Assembly (NCBI GenBank): GCA_947624095.1
Contig: CANQIR010000063.1
Span: 1-5,761 of the forward strand
Source of the DNA: an uncultured Bacilli bacterium
GTDB lineage: Bacteria; Bacillota_I; Bacilli_A; RF39; UBA660
DNA: 5,761 nucleotides
Direction: 5' to 3'
Shown here: positions 1-5,761 of the stretch, one piece after another
How positions within the stretch are numbered: position 1 is the stretch's first letter
How the letters are laid out: each line of letters starts with the position of its first letter
Notes under the pieces: generated by a model
What the model saw: only the letters and a program-made list of their open reading frames with translations
What the model was told of the DNA's origin: nothing
The model's database searches: none
Made by a program: the position numbers and the translations under genes

Positions 1-3000
1 TGTTAATATATATGAATACTCAGGACTATCATAAGCAAACTCACCATTAGATGTAATTGCATTATATACTTGTTGACCCTTTTCATTCGTCCAGTTACTT
101 CCCATTGGTCTATTACTTGATAATCCTCCATCTGTCGATGAATTAGGGAATGGATCAGTTAAAGAAATAGGTCGGTAATAGTAAGTGAAGTATCCTTCAT
201 CATTAAAGCCAAAGCCATTTGCACTACCACTTCCTCCTGAATTCGTACTTCCTAATGATGAACTTTGACCAGTAGTAATATCAAAATCATCTGTTCCACA
301 ACATTTACATACATCTTCATATACTTCATACGTACATAAGTAAGTTGGACTAAATCCTACCGCATCATATACATTTGGCCGATTAGTTATAAATTCTGAA
401 TTAACAGTAACTTCTGGTACTGTATCTGAAGTATCTGTATTATTATAATTCATTAAACGTCCTAAATCAGTATCTGAATCATTATATTGACCAATTTTAT
501 TAAATACAAATTTATAATTATATACTCCCTTTGGTGTTGTAAGTCTTACTGGGAATACACGCCCAAATCTAGTTATTACACCAGGTTCCTCAACATCATT
601 ATCTAAATCCACTGCTTCACCATTAACTTCCCCAGATGAGTGAATAGTATAGAATACCGTATATGGTTTATATAATGCTTGTCTAGATTCTGTTAATTTA
701 ATATTTTGATTTTTGGGAACTGAAATTTCCTGATTAGTACAACCAGCACTACCTTCTTCAAACGAACAAATTACTATATTCTTATTCTCTGTTTCGGAAG
801 TAGAAGTTCCACTACATTCATAATAATCATCAGCATAACTATCTTGACAATATAACGGTGCATCAGCATCAGCTGTCATTTCATCTTCCTTTACCGTTGA
901 AATAAAGTAATTATTATTCTTAATAAATTGTGACATATAATAATCTTCTTGATATGAATAAGATAATACTGGATCAAAATTATAATCATTCGTCCACTTA
1001 GAACAATCCTGAATCTCTTTAATGATTTGATCTCTTTCCTCAATTAATTCATTAAGTTCTTGTTGTAAAGGTTCTATCCTTGCTACTAAATTCTGATAAT
1101 TTTCATCATTCGTATAATCTTCACCCTCAAAAGTACAATTACAATTATTAGGTGTATTATTCTTAGGTTCTAATTTACCATATTGATTTTGAACAAAGAC
1201 ATTCTTTTCCCCGTCTTTTAAAGAGCCAGTCTTTTCTACAACAACTTTACCATCACCTGGTTTAGCTCCCTTTTCATATTTATAATATGTAATAGCCGAA
1301 TCTGCAATATCCTTTGCTACTTTATATTCTCGCGTTAATACATCTGAAGATTGATGATTATCAGCATTACAAGTTGGTGCCTGACCACTAAATGTACAAG
1401 TAGCACTAGCTTCTGTAGCAGCATCATCAATAGCTTTCTTAACTTCTTGTAATTTATTAAGCTCATTATATTTATTAACAATATCTTCATTAATTTTATC
1501 TAAGTCGTGTAAGAAATATCCATCTTTATCTTGCCCATCTTGTGAACCATATTTAATATCGTTAGTTACACAAGTTCTTGTACCTTTCATCTTCGCACTT
1601 AACATAAAGTAAGTACCTGCTCTAACTTCATATATAGCACCTGGCAAAGTAAAGTCCCAACTTTCAATACAAGCAACTGAACAATATCTATTCTTCGATA
1701 AATCCACATCTCCTGTTGCTAATTTTAAATCATTCCCCGCTAAATCTTTCTTTGGCGCATATTGTACTGAATTTAAATCTTTATCAATAACACATAAATC
1801 ATAATTAACTTTATCAGTACCTTTTTCTACCCCTTCTTGTACGTGAGCTTCAACTATTTCACCCTGATCACTACAAGTATTAGGCAAATCATTCTTTAAA
1901 CAATTGATTGAACAATATTGTTCATATAATGGATCATCAACCGCTATTTGAGAACAACAACCATATTCTTTAAATTCATCTTCATCAAATTGTGCATTAT
2001 CTGGATCTAACTTTGGTGATTTAAAACAAGTAGTATCACAATAATTAAAGAAATAATTTTCAATCGCCTCAATTCCTTCAAATTGAGAAATATCAATATC
2101 ACACATTGAAATAGTAAACTCTTGTTTTAAACTTCTCTTAGTATTTTTTGCAAACATCGTCATTCTTTGTAAATTTAAAGTTTGGGTTTGAGCATTATTA
2201 TAAACTACCATTGAAGTACGATAATCTCTTACATCAAAGAAATCTACTTCTACTGTTACTTTAATATCTTTTTTCGTTAAATTAGCTAAATTCCCGGAAA
2301 TCTTAACTTTATATTTTAATTCATCAGCACCCTTATTAAGTAATTGATCAGCTCCAATTGGATTACCAGCTTCATCTACTATTTCACAAGTAACTGCTGA
2401 ATTATCACAAGTAACTCTTAAATTATTAACATAACTCTTAGTTGGATCATCACCATTAAAAGCACTTAAACCACTTAATGTACCTGTTGCATTTTTAACA
2501 AAATTACCACTATCTTCAACTGTTGATTTTTCCACATCTACTGTATCACTAAATTTTAAATCGTGTTTCCAAATATCGCTTTCCTTGGCATCCCTAGCTT
2601 TTTTATAAAGATCAACAGCTATACTATATGCCGTAGCGCCATTAGGAGTAGTATTAGACCCACTTGTTCGCATTCTATACTTTTCACAAGCATCACTACC
2701 ATCAGCATATCCATCACAAGAACCGTGGTCTATATAATAAACTGTAGATTTATAAGCTGCCTTATCTTTTGAACCATCATCACCAGCTCCATTATTAAAT
2801 CCATAATGGAATGTTAAGAATCTTGCTGCCATATTCGTAATAGCAAATTGTGTTTCCGTATTTAATCCACTACCAAGTTCATGATTTGGATAACCATTTT
2901 GATAAATATATGTAATCCCTAAGTCGAATTTAGCAACTGAACCACTCTCTCCAGGAACTATATCACGTTCCCAGCCATAGCCGATATATCCATCATTAGT

Positions 3001-3387
3001 CGTCGGTCCTGATAAATTTGGATCCAAGCAATAAGCTGTATATTCTGAATTATCCCCACTACATTTACTTTTAGCAGTATATTTATAAAATTTGAAAGCC
3101 CCTTTACCAGCCTCATTACGATAATTAGATGAAATACCTAATGTAAATATATCATCACCAGTTATATTAAAATCTTTACAATATTCACCTTCAGTAGTTG
3201 TAGATACTATCGTTGTAACTGCTGGAATTGTTCCATAAGATTCTCCCGAATCTCCTCCTTCATCTACCGCTTCTTCTACTCCAAAAGTAGATGGAATTCC
3301 AAATATTACTATATACCCGAATGTTAATACTATTAAACTAAGAACTAAAATGAAAAGATTAATTTTTTTATTTGTATCCATTTGCAT
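1..3387 (-). CDS. Large cysteine-rich secreted surface protein, putative Cys-Gln thioester (TQXA-type) adhesin, C-terminus outside window
   Basis: One uninterrupted frame of 1129 codons runs from the ATG at 3387 to the left edge, with no stop, so the C-terminus and any anchor are unseen. Residues 9-31 form a hydrophobic signal or anchor segment after a Lys-containing start. Residues about 70-200 hold YCLDP (Cys120) and TQFA (Gln180), the two motifs of Cys-Gln thioester surface proteins. Residues about 275-430 look beta-rich. A Cys-dense part (429-606) has three YCxxxC motifs. Heptad-like helices lie near 629-658 and 764-793, CNC at 749-751, CKCC at 1027-1030, and a Ser/Gly linker at 1038-1061. 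The visible part has 32 Cys. The start at 3387 shares its A with the TAA of the upstream gene (TAATG), suggesting translational coupling. The in-frame ATG at 3381 (MDTNKK) is an equally possible start, and no strong Shine-Dalgarno decides between them. A surface adhesin is the likely role; the ligand is unknown and the fold is inferred from motifs only. Confidence 0.85.
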   Translation of the reverse strand, partial: MQMDTNKKINLFILVLSLIVLTFGYIVIFGIPSTFGVEEAVDEGGDSGESYGTIPAVTTIVSTTTEGEYCKDFNITGDDIFTLGISSNYRNEAGKGAFKFYKYTAKSKCSGDNSEYTAYCLDPNLSGPTTNDGYIGYGWERDIVPGESGSVAKFDLGITYIYQNGYPNHELGSGLNTETQFAITNMAARFLTFHYGFNNGAGDDGSKDKAAYKSTVYYIDHGSCDGYADGSDACEKYRMRTSGSNTTPNGATAYSIAVDLYKKARDAKESDIWKHDLKFSDTVDVEKSTVEDSGNFVKNATGTLSGLSAFNGDDPTKSYVNNLRVTCDNSAVTCEIVDEAGNPIGADQLLNKGADELKYKVKISGNLANLTKKDIKVTVEVDFFDVRDYRTSMVVYNNAQTQTLNLQRMTMFAKNTKRSLKQEFTISMCDIDISQFEGIEAIENYFFNYCDTTCFKSPKLDPDNAQFDEDEFKEYGCCSQIAVDDPLYEQYCSINCLKNDLPNTCSDQGEIVEAHVQEGVEKGTDKVNYDLCVIDKDLNSVQYAPKKDLAGNDLKLATGDVDLSKNRYCSVACIESWDFTLPGAIYEVRAGTYFMLSAKMKGTRTCVTNDIKYGSQDGQDKDGYFLHDLDKINEDIVNKYNELNKLQEVKKAIDDAATEASATCTFSGQAPTCNADNHQSSDVLTREYKVAKDIADSAITYYKYEKGAKPGDGKVVVEKTGSLKDGEKNVFVQNQYGKLEPKNNTPNNCNCTFEGEDYTNDENYQNLVARIEPLQQELNELIEERDQIIKEIQDCSKWTNDYNFDPVLSYSYQEDYYMSQFIKNNNYFISTVKEDEMTADADAPLYCQDSYADDYYECSGTSTSETENKNIVICSFEEGSAGCTNQEISVPKNQNIKLTESRQALYKPYTVFYTIHSSGEVNGEAVDLDNDVEEPGVITRFGRVFPVRLTTPKGVYNYKFVFNKIGQYNDSDTDLGRLMNYNNTDTSDTVPEVTVNSEFITNRPNVYDAVGFSPTYLCTYEVYEDVCKCCGTDDFDITTGQSSSLGSTNSGGSGSANGFGFNDEGYFTYYYRPISLTDPFPNSSTDGGLSSNRPMGSNWTNEKGQQVYNAITSNGEFAYDSPEYSYILT
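205..276 (-). other. Ser/Gly-rich linker in the large surface protein
   Basis: Residues 1038-1061 are almost entirely Ser, Gly, Thr, Asn and Gln, directly after the CKCC cluster (1027-1030). This reads as a flexible linker between the Cys-containing domain and a following domain that starts near residue 1062 (aromatic-rich, FTYYYRP) and continues beyond the window. It shows that the protein is multidomain and that the visible part is not complete. Confidence 0.5.
1009..1098 (-). other. Predicted coiled-coil segment of the large surface protein
   Basis: Residues about 764-793 show regularly spaced Leu, Ile and Val among many Glu, Gln and Lys, with no Pro or Gly apart from one Pro at 773, which reads as a short alpha-helical coiled coil. 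Cys751 and Cys795 flank it, so the helix could be pinned by a disulfide as a stalk or hairpin. A similar helix-rich stretch lies at residues 629-658 (positions 1414-1503). Judged by eye only. Confidence 0.4.
1669..2043 (-). repeat. Three YCxxxC motifs in the large surface protein
   Basis: Residues 449-454 (YCDTTC), 491-496 (YCSINC) and 568-573 (YCSVAC) repeat the pattern Tyr-Cys-x3-Cys followed by Phe, Leu or Ile. Spacing between first cysteines is 42 and 77 residues. Additional cysteines between them (477, 478, 505, 532) suggest a small disulfide-linked module repeated with variable loops. It is a protein-level motif repeat; no obvious DNA-level duplication is seen. Disulfide or metal binding is inference. 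Confidence 0.5.
2788..3180 (-). other. Putative thioester (TED/TQXA) domain within the large surface protein
   Basis: Residues about 70-200 of the large surface protein contain Y-C-L-D-P with Cys120 (codon 3028-3030) and E-T-Q-F-A with Gln180 (codon 2848-2850). In Gram-positive thioester adhesins a Cys and the Gln of a TQxA motif form an internal thioester that can react with host amines. The context around both motifs (YCLDPxxxGP, and a hydrophobic helix with AARF after TQFA) fits the family. The Cys-to-Gln distance is 60 residues, shorter than the roughly 150 I recall for streptococcal examples, so this would be a compact or divergent version. The boundaries are approximate. Confidence 0.5.
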
Positions 3388-4085
3388 TATACCACTTTCT
3401 TACCTTTCTTCTTAATTACTATATAAGTACCAGCACCAGCTACTGCCACAACCCCAATTATTACAAATTTATATTTATTTAAGAAACTTGCAATACTTTT
3501 AAATAATCCCTTATTATCATCGCCTTCACTTTCTTCTTCCGCTAATCTTGCAATGTAATTATCTCTTTCATTAATAAATTCATCAAACGTTTTATCAACT
3601 CTAACAAATTGCTGACATAAATAGAAATCTGGTGTAGTATCACATAATTCATAATAAGAAAGTTCATTATATTTTGGTAATGATATCTCATTCTTTGCTA
3701 ATACTTCACTCGTACAAGTCCCATCCGCTGCATATACCTCAAATCGATAAGTAACTAAACTTTTTATATCATCAGAATCAAAACTAATTACTCCATCATA
3801 AGTAAAATATAATTTATTATTATCTCTAGAATTACTAACTACTAATCTTAAATCCTCTGTCATATTATAAACGAGTACCTTAATATAAGTTTGCATAATT
3901 GGTACCGGCTCACCATCAGCTTGACCCATCGCTATTTCTCTTTCCGCTGGTTCCCATCTATAACTCATATTAACAGCTTTAGCACCTAAAGCGTTTTTTT
4001 CTCCATTAGAACACTCGGCTTTTACTTTATTAGTTCCCATTCCTAATATAAGGACAAAAAGAACTAAATACAGACATTTTTTCAT
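3387..4085 (-). CDS. Secreted, C-terminally membrane-anchored protein of unknown function (Ig-like beta region)
   Basis: The 232-residue product has a classical Sec signal peptide (residues 1-23, MKKC start, hydrophobic core, likely cut after VKA) and a C-terminal transmembrane helix at about 206-224, followed by a Lys-rich tail (KKKGKK). The topology is therefore type I: outside body, single anchor, short cytoplasmic tail. No LPxTG sorting motif precedes the helix. Residues about 35-137 look like an Ig or fibronectin-type beta domain (alternating hydrophobics, YRFEVYAADG), followed by an acidic helix-prone stalk (165-192). The predicted mature part has four Cys (25, 124, 148, 157), enough for two disulfides. 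The start at 4085 is supported by AGGTGG at 4089-4094. It is first in the operon and overlaps the large surface protein gene by one base, so it is probably that protein's membrane partner or anchor. I do not recognise the family. Confidence 0.85.
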   Translation of the reverse strand: MKKCLYLVLFVLILGMGTNKVKAECSNGEKNALGAKAVNMSYRWEPAEREIAMGQADGEPVPIMQTYIKVLVYNMTEDLRLVVSNSRDNNKLYFTYDGVISFDSDDIKSLVTYRFEVYAADGTCTSEVLAKNEISLPKYNELSYYELCDTTPDFYLCQQFVRVDKTFDEFINERDNYIARLAEEESEGDDNKGLFKSIASFLNKYKFVIIGVVAVAGAGTYIVIKKKGKKVV

Positions 4086-4088
4086 AGT

Positions 4089-4094
4089 CCACCT
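4089..4094 (-). promoter_or_regulatory. Ribosome binding site of the 232-residue surface protein
   Basis: Reading leftwards, AGGTGG lies three bases before the ATG at 4085, and a second AGGT lies just upstream (to 4098). The AGGTG core can pair with the 3' end of 16S rRNA. It supports the start at 4085. Confidence 0.6.
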
Positions 4095-4112
4095 ACCTAT
4101 TTTCTACATATT

Positions 4113-4141
4113 ATTTTAACACGACTAAGATAAAAGAACAA
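4113..4141 (-). promoter_or_regulatory. Sigma-A-type promoter of the surface-protein operon
   Basis: On the - strand, TTGTTC (4136-4141) and TAAAAT (4113-4118) are separated by exactly 17 bases. TG one base upstream of the -10 makes an extended -10 (TGnTAAAAT). Transcription would start near 4106, giving a leader of about 20 bases before the ATG at 4085. Seen by eye; not verified by mapping. Confidence 0.65.
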
Positions 4142-4165
4142 TACTATATTTCAAATATTACCCAA

Positions 4166-4194
4166 TTGCCAATACCTTATAAATATGATATATT
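4166..4194 (+). promoter_or_regulatory. Sigma-A-type promoter of the thioredoxin-CPBP-phosphoesterase operon
   Basis: TTGCCA (4166-4171) and TATATT (4189-4194) are separated by 17 bases, with TG one base before the -10 (extended -10). The start point would be near 4201, leaving only about ten leader bases before the ATG at 4212, so the ribosome site would sit at the very 5' end of the mRNA. The -35 box is 24 bp from the -35 box of the opposing promoter. This 4086-4211 interval holds nothing else I can support. Confidence 0.6.
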
Positions 4195-4200
4195 TGTAAT

Positions 4201-4206
4201 GGTGAT
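4201..4206 (+). promoter_or_regulatory. Ribosome binding site of the thioredoxin-like gene
   Basis: GGTGAT can pair over all six bases with AUCACC of the usual 16S rRNA 3' end and sits five bases before the ATG at 4212. It decides this start over the out-of-frame ATG at 4199, which opens only an 11-codon frame. Confidence 0.6.
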
Positions 4207-4211
4207 TTGTA

Positions 4212-4694
4212 ATGAAATTAATAAAAAAAAGTAAAGATAAAAATAAAAAAATAATTATTGGTATTATCATAGCGATAGCTGTTTTCTCAATCGGCGCTAT
4301 CGGTTATGCAGCCGTAAGTATCCATAAACAAAATGAAGAATTAGATAAACACTTAATAGTATTAACAGCTGATGAATTAAAAACTAAATTAGATAATAAA
4401 GAATCCTTTATCCTAGTTATTACTGGTTCTGAATGTCCACACTGTGCTCTTTATAAACCAACATTCAAAAAAGTCTTAAAAGACTATAACCTTACTGCTT
4501 ATGAAATTATGAATGATAAACTTCAAAATGATTCCGAAAAAGCCTTCTTAAATAGCGTAGCCACAATTACTGGTACACCAACCACTATCTTTATCCGTGA
4601 TGGTGAAGAAATATCAACCGCTAGTCGTATCGTCGGTAATGCCGATCGTAGTAAAATTATCAATCGTCTAAAAGCTATCGGCTATATCGAATAG
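4212..4694 (+). CDS. Membrane-anchored thioredoxin-fold protein with CPHC active site (PedC/DsbA-like thiol-disulfide oxidoreductase)
   Basis: The 160-residue product begins with a Lys-rich cytoplasmic stretch and one transmembrane helix (about 13-35), placing the C-terminal domain outside the membrane. Residues about 48-160 read as a minimal thioredoxin fold: a beta strand (ESFILVITG), the redox motif C75-P-H-C78, helix alpha-1, and the conserved cis-proline loop GTPT with Pro123 before strand FIRDG. CPHC is the pair found in DsbA, which favours disulfide formation over reduction; thioredoxin itself has CGPC. Similar short proteins are annotated as bacteriocin transport accessory (PedC/BrcD) thioredoxins, but no bacteriocin gene is visible. 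It is first in its operon and divergent from two genes for Cys-rich secreted proteins, its most plausible substrates (inference). No DsbB or VKOR partner is in the window to reoxidise it. The TAG stop overlaps the ribosome site of the next gene. Confidence 0.88.
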   Translation: MKLIKKSKDKNKKIIIGIIIAIAVFSIGAIGYAAVSIHKQNEELDKHLIVLTADELKTKLDNKESFILVITGSECPHCALYKPTFKKVLKDYNLTAYEIMNDKLQNDSEKAFLNSVATITGTPTTIFIRDGEEISTASRIVGNADRSKIINRLKAIGYIE

Positions 4695-4701
4695 AGGTAT
4701 T

Positions 4702-5475
4702 ATGACCAAAGAAAAATTACCCAAAAGATTTGCTAACTTCTTTATTGCTCTAGGAATTATCTTACTATATCTTTTAATTCCTTCCTTACTACAAATGCTA
4801 TTTGCTAAACCCATCGTTTATCTTAGTCAAAAAATGACTTCTGGTTTAGTCAAATTAATTAGCTTATTTAATCTTTCTATATCAACTAAAGTAGTAGAAA
4901 CCATCTATAATACATCCGTATCTATCTTCTTACTTCTAATTCAAATTATTGCTGTTTTAGTAGTCATTATCATCTTTCGCCAATCCCTTAAAGAAGAATT
5001 ACAAGAATTCAAAAATAAAAATGGCTCTCTATTTAAAGATAATTTTAAATACTATGCCATTGGTTATGGTATATCTATATTAATTAATTTAATTATTACT
5101 ACTATTTTTCATACCTCAACTTCCGTTAATGAAACCAACAACCGCGATTTAATGACTATCTATCCTTTATATGCCCTACCAACTATCGCCCTACTTGCTC
5201 CCCTTGCTGAAGAAATAGTATTCCGTAAAAGCTTTCAAAATGTTTTTAAAAATAAAACTATCTTCATCCTCTTTACTGGTATTCTTTTCGGTTCCATTCA
5301 TGTTGTCTCCAGTCTAACCTTAGCCAATCTCTTTTATGCTCTATCCTATAGTGCTTTAGGCATTGCTTTAAGTTACACCTATGCTAAAACCGAAAATATC
5401 TTTACCAGTATCTCTCTACATACCTTTCACAATTGTTTAATGATTTTTTTATTAATTATTAATTATCTAATATAA
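4702..5475 (+). CDS. CPBP-family intramembrane glutamic endopeptidase (Abi/CAAX type)
   Basis: The 257-residue polytopic membrane protein has the three family motifs in order: E170-E171-x3-R175 (EEIVFR), F196-x3-H200 (FGSIH) and H240-x3-N244 (HTFHN), with hydrophobic helices around 11-33, 71-93, 116-137, 153-169, 185-205, 208-226 and 236-256. These residues form the Glu/His active site inside the membrane in Rce1-like proteases, so the enzyme should be active. Bacterial members cut membrane peptides, process pheromones or signals, or give bacteriocin immunity; the substrate here cannot be told. The length is normal for the family. The gene begins seven bases after the thioredoxin-like gene, with GAGG at 4694-4697 overlapping that gene's stop codon, so the two are co-transcribed. 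Confidence 0.92.
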   Translation: MTKEKLPKRFANFFIALGIILLYLLIPSLLQMLFAKPIVYLSQKMTSGLVKLISLFNLSISTKVVETIYNTSVSIFLLLIQIIAVLVVIIIFRQSLKEELQEFKNKNGSLFKDNFKYYAIGYGISILINLIITTIFHTSTSVNETNNRDLMTIYPLYALPTIALLAPLAEEIVFRKSFQNVFKNKTIFILFTGILFGSIHVVSSLTLANLFYALSYSALGIALSYTYAKTENIFTSISLHTFHNCLMIFLLIINYLI

Positions 5476-5476
5476 T

Positions 5477-5482
5477 AGGAGG
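5477..5482 (+). promoter_or_regulatory. Ribosome binding site of the metallophosphoesterase gene
   Basis: A full-consensus AGGAGG lies four bases before the ATG at 5487 and one base after the CPBP stop codon. It fixes the start of the cut-off gene and supports co-transcription. Confidence 0.8.
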
Positions 5483-5486
5483 CATT

Positions 5487-5761
5487 ATGCGTTACCAAGA
5501 AGAAAATAAAATTGAAACTGAAACTGAAGCCAAAGAAATTACTAATCAAAAAGAACCAAAAAAATCTAACAAACTTGTTAGATTTATTCTAATTCTCATC
5601 ATAATTTTTGTTATTTTATTTCTCTACGCTCGCTATATTAGTACTAGTGGTTTAATTATCAAAGAATATAAAGTTGCTTCTGCAAATCTACCAGAATCAT
5701 TCCATGGTATAAAAATTGTTCACTTTTCTGATTTACACTATGGTACTACAATTAATGAATC
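5487..5761 (+). CDS. Membrane-anchored metallophosphoesterase (YkuE-like), N-terminal part, cut by window end
   Basis: The frame is open to the right edge with 91 complete codons. A charged Glu/Lys-rich cytoplasmic stretch (1-30) is followed by a transmembrane helix (about 31-47). Next comes the sequence typical of YkuE/YaeI-type phosphoesterases: a short beta region (IKEYKVASANLP), then FHGIKIVHFSDLHYG. Asp82 and His84 of SDLH are the first metal-binding motif (D-x-H) of the calcineurin-like fold; the remaining metal ligands lie beyond the window. Family members usually have about 280 residues and hydrolyse phosphoester substrates at the membrane; some act on lipid precursors, but the substrate here is unknown. 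The active domain should face outside if the anchor is N-in. It is the third gene of the operon, 11 bases after the CPBP gene. Confidence 0.88.
   Translation, partial: MRYQEENKIETETEAKEITNQKEPKKSNKLVRFILILIIIFVILFLYARYISTSGLIIKEYKVASANLPESFHGIKIVHFSDLHYGTTINE

Noticed and set aside
2563..2772. A 69-codon open frame on the + strand
   Set aside because: It lies wholly inside the large - strand gene, has a low-complexity Ser/Ile/Thr composition typical of an antisense shadow, and no ribosome site.
3387..3500. LPxTG-type sortase signal in the 232-residue protein
   Set aside because: The C-terminal helix and Lys-rich tail resemble a sorting signal, but no LPxTG-like pentapeptide is present before the helix; a simple membrane anchor is the better reading.
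4011..4028. Possible lipoprotein signal with Cys25 in the 232-residue protein
   Set aside because: The residues before Cys25 are V-K-A-E. Glu at -1 and no Leu at -3 do not fit a lipobox. Ordinary signal peptidase cleavage after VKA fits better.
4156..4175. A weak inverted repeat around CAATTG between the two promoters, a possible operator
   Set aside because: Beyond the six central bases the arms are out of register by one base and mismatch, so it is no better than chance in AT-rich DNA.
4199..4234. An ATG at 4199 opening a tiny + strand frame before the thioredoxin-like gene
   Set aside because: Only 11 codons and out of frame; GGTGAT at 4201-4206 serves the ATG at 4212. It would overlap the predicted transcript start.
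5400..5486. A possible terminator after the CPBP gene (T-rich run at 5446-5452)
   Set aside because: The T run is inside the coding sequence, there is no GC-rich hairpin before it, and a consensus ribosome site for the next gene follows at once.

Overview
The window is AT-rich DNA from a low-GC Gram-positive bacterium. A gut-associated Bacilli/Mollicutes-like (RF39- or Erysipelotrichia-type) lineage is my best guess. The evidence is codon use dominated by A/T-ending codons, good Shine-Dalgarno and sigma-A-type promoter sequences, Sec-type signal peptides and no outer-membrane genes. Every tryptophan I can read in the two surface genes is TGG and no gene contains an in-frame TGA, so there is no sign of the mycoplasma code. 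The taxonomy is inference, not proven.

Layout. Two divergent transcription units leave a 126-bp intergenic region (4086-4211). Leftwards (- strand) is a surface operon. It starts with a 232-residue secreted, C-terminally membrane-anchored protein (3387-4085). This overlaps by one base a very large secreted protein that starts at 3387 (or 3381) and runs off the left edge; 1129 residues are visible with no stop. The large protein is cysteine-rich (32 Cys in the visible part). Near its N-terminus it has the pair of motifs expected of a Cys-Gln thioester (TQXA-type) adhesin domain: a YCLDP segment and a TQFA segment. It also carries three copies of a Y-C-x-x-x-C-hydrophobic motif, two heptad-like helices and a Ser/Gly-rich linker.

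Rightwards (+ strand) are three tightly packed genes: a membrane-anchored thioredoxin-fold protein with a DsbA-like CPHC active site (4212-4694), a CPBP-family intramembrane glutamic protease (4702-5475), and the N-terminal part of a membrane-anchored metallophosphoesterase (from 5487, cut by the right edge). Each half of the divergent region has a good promoter with a 17-bp spacer and an extended -10.

How the genes may work together (inference): the left operon makes a disulfide- and possibly thioester-containing surface adhesin with a smaller membrane-bound partner. The divergent CPHC protein is well placed to form or repair disulfides in these cysteine-rich secreted proteins. The CPBP protease and the phosphoesterase may be envelope housekeeping genes that share the operon. 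No RNA gene, mobile element, CRISPR array or long gene-free stretch was seen.
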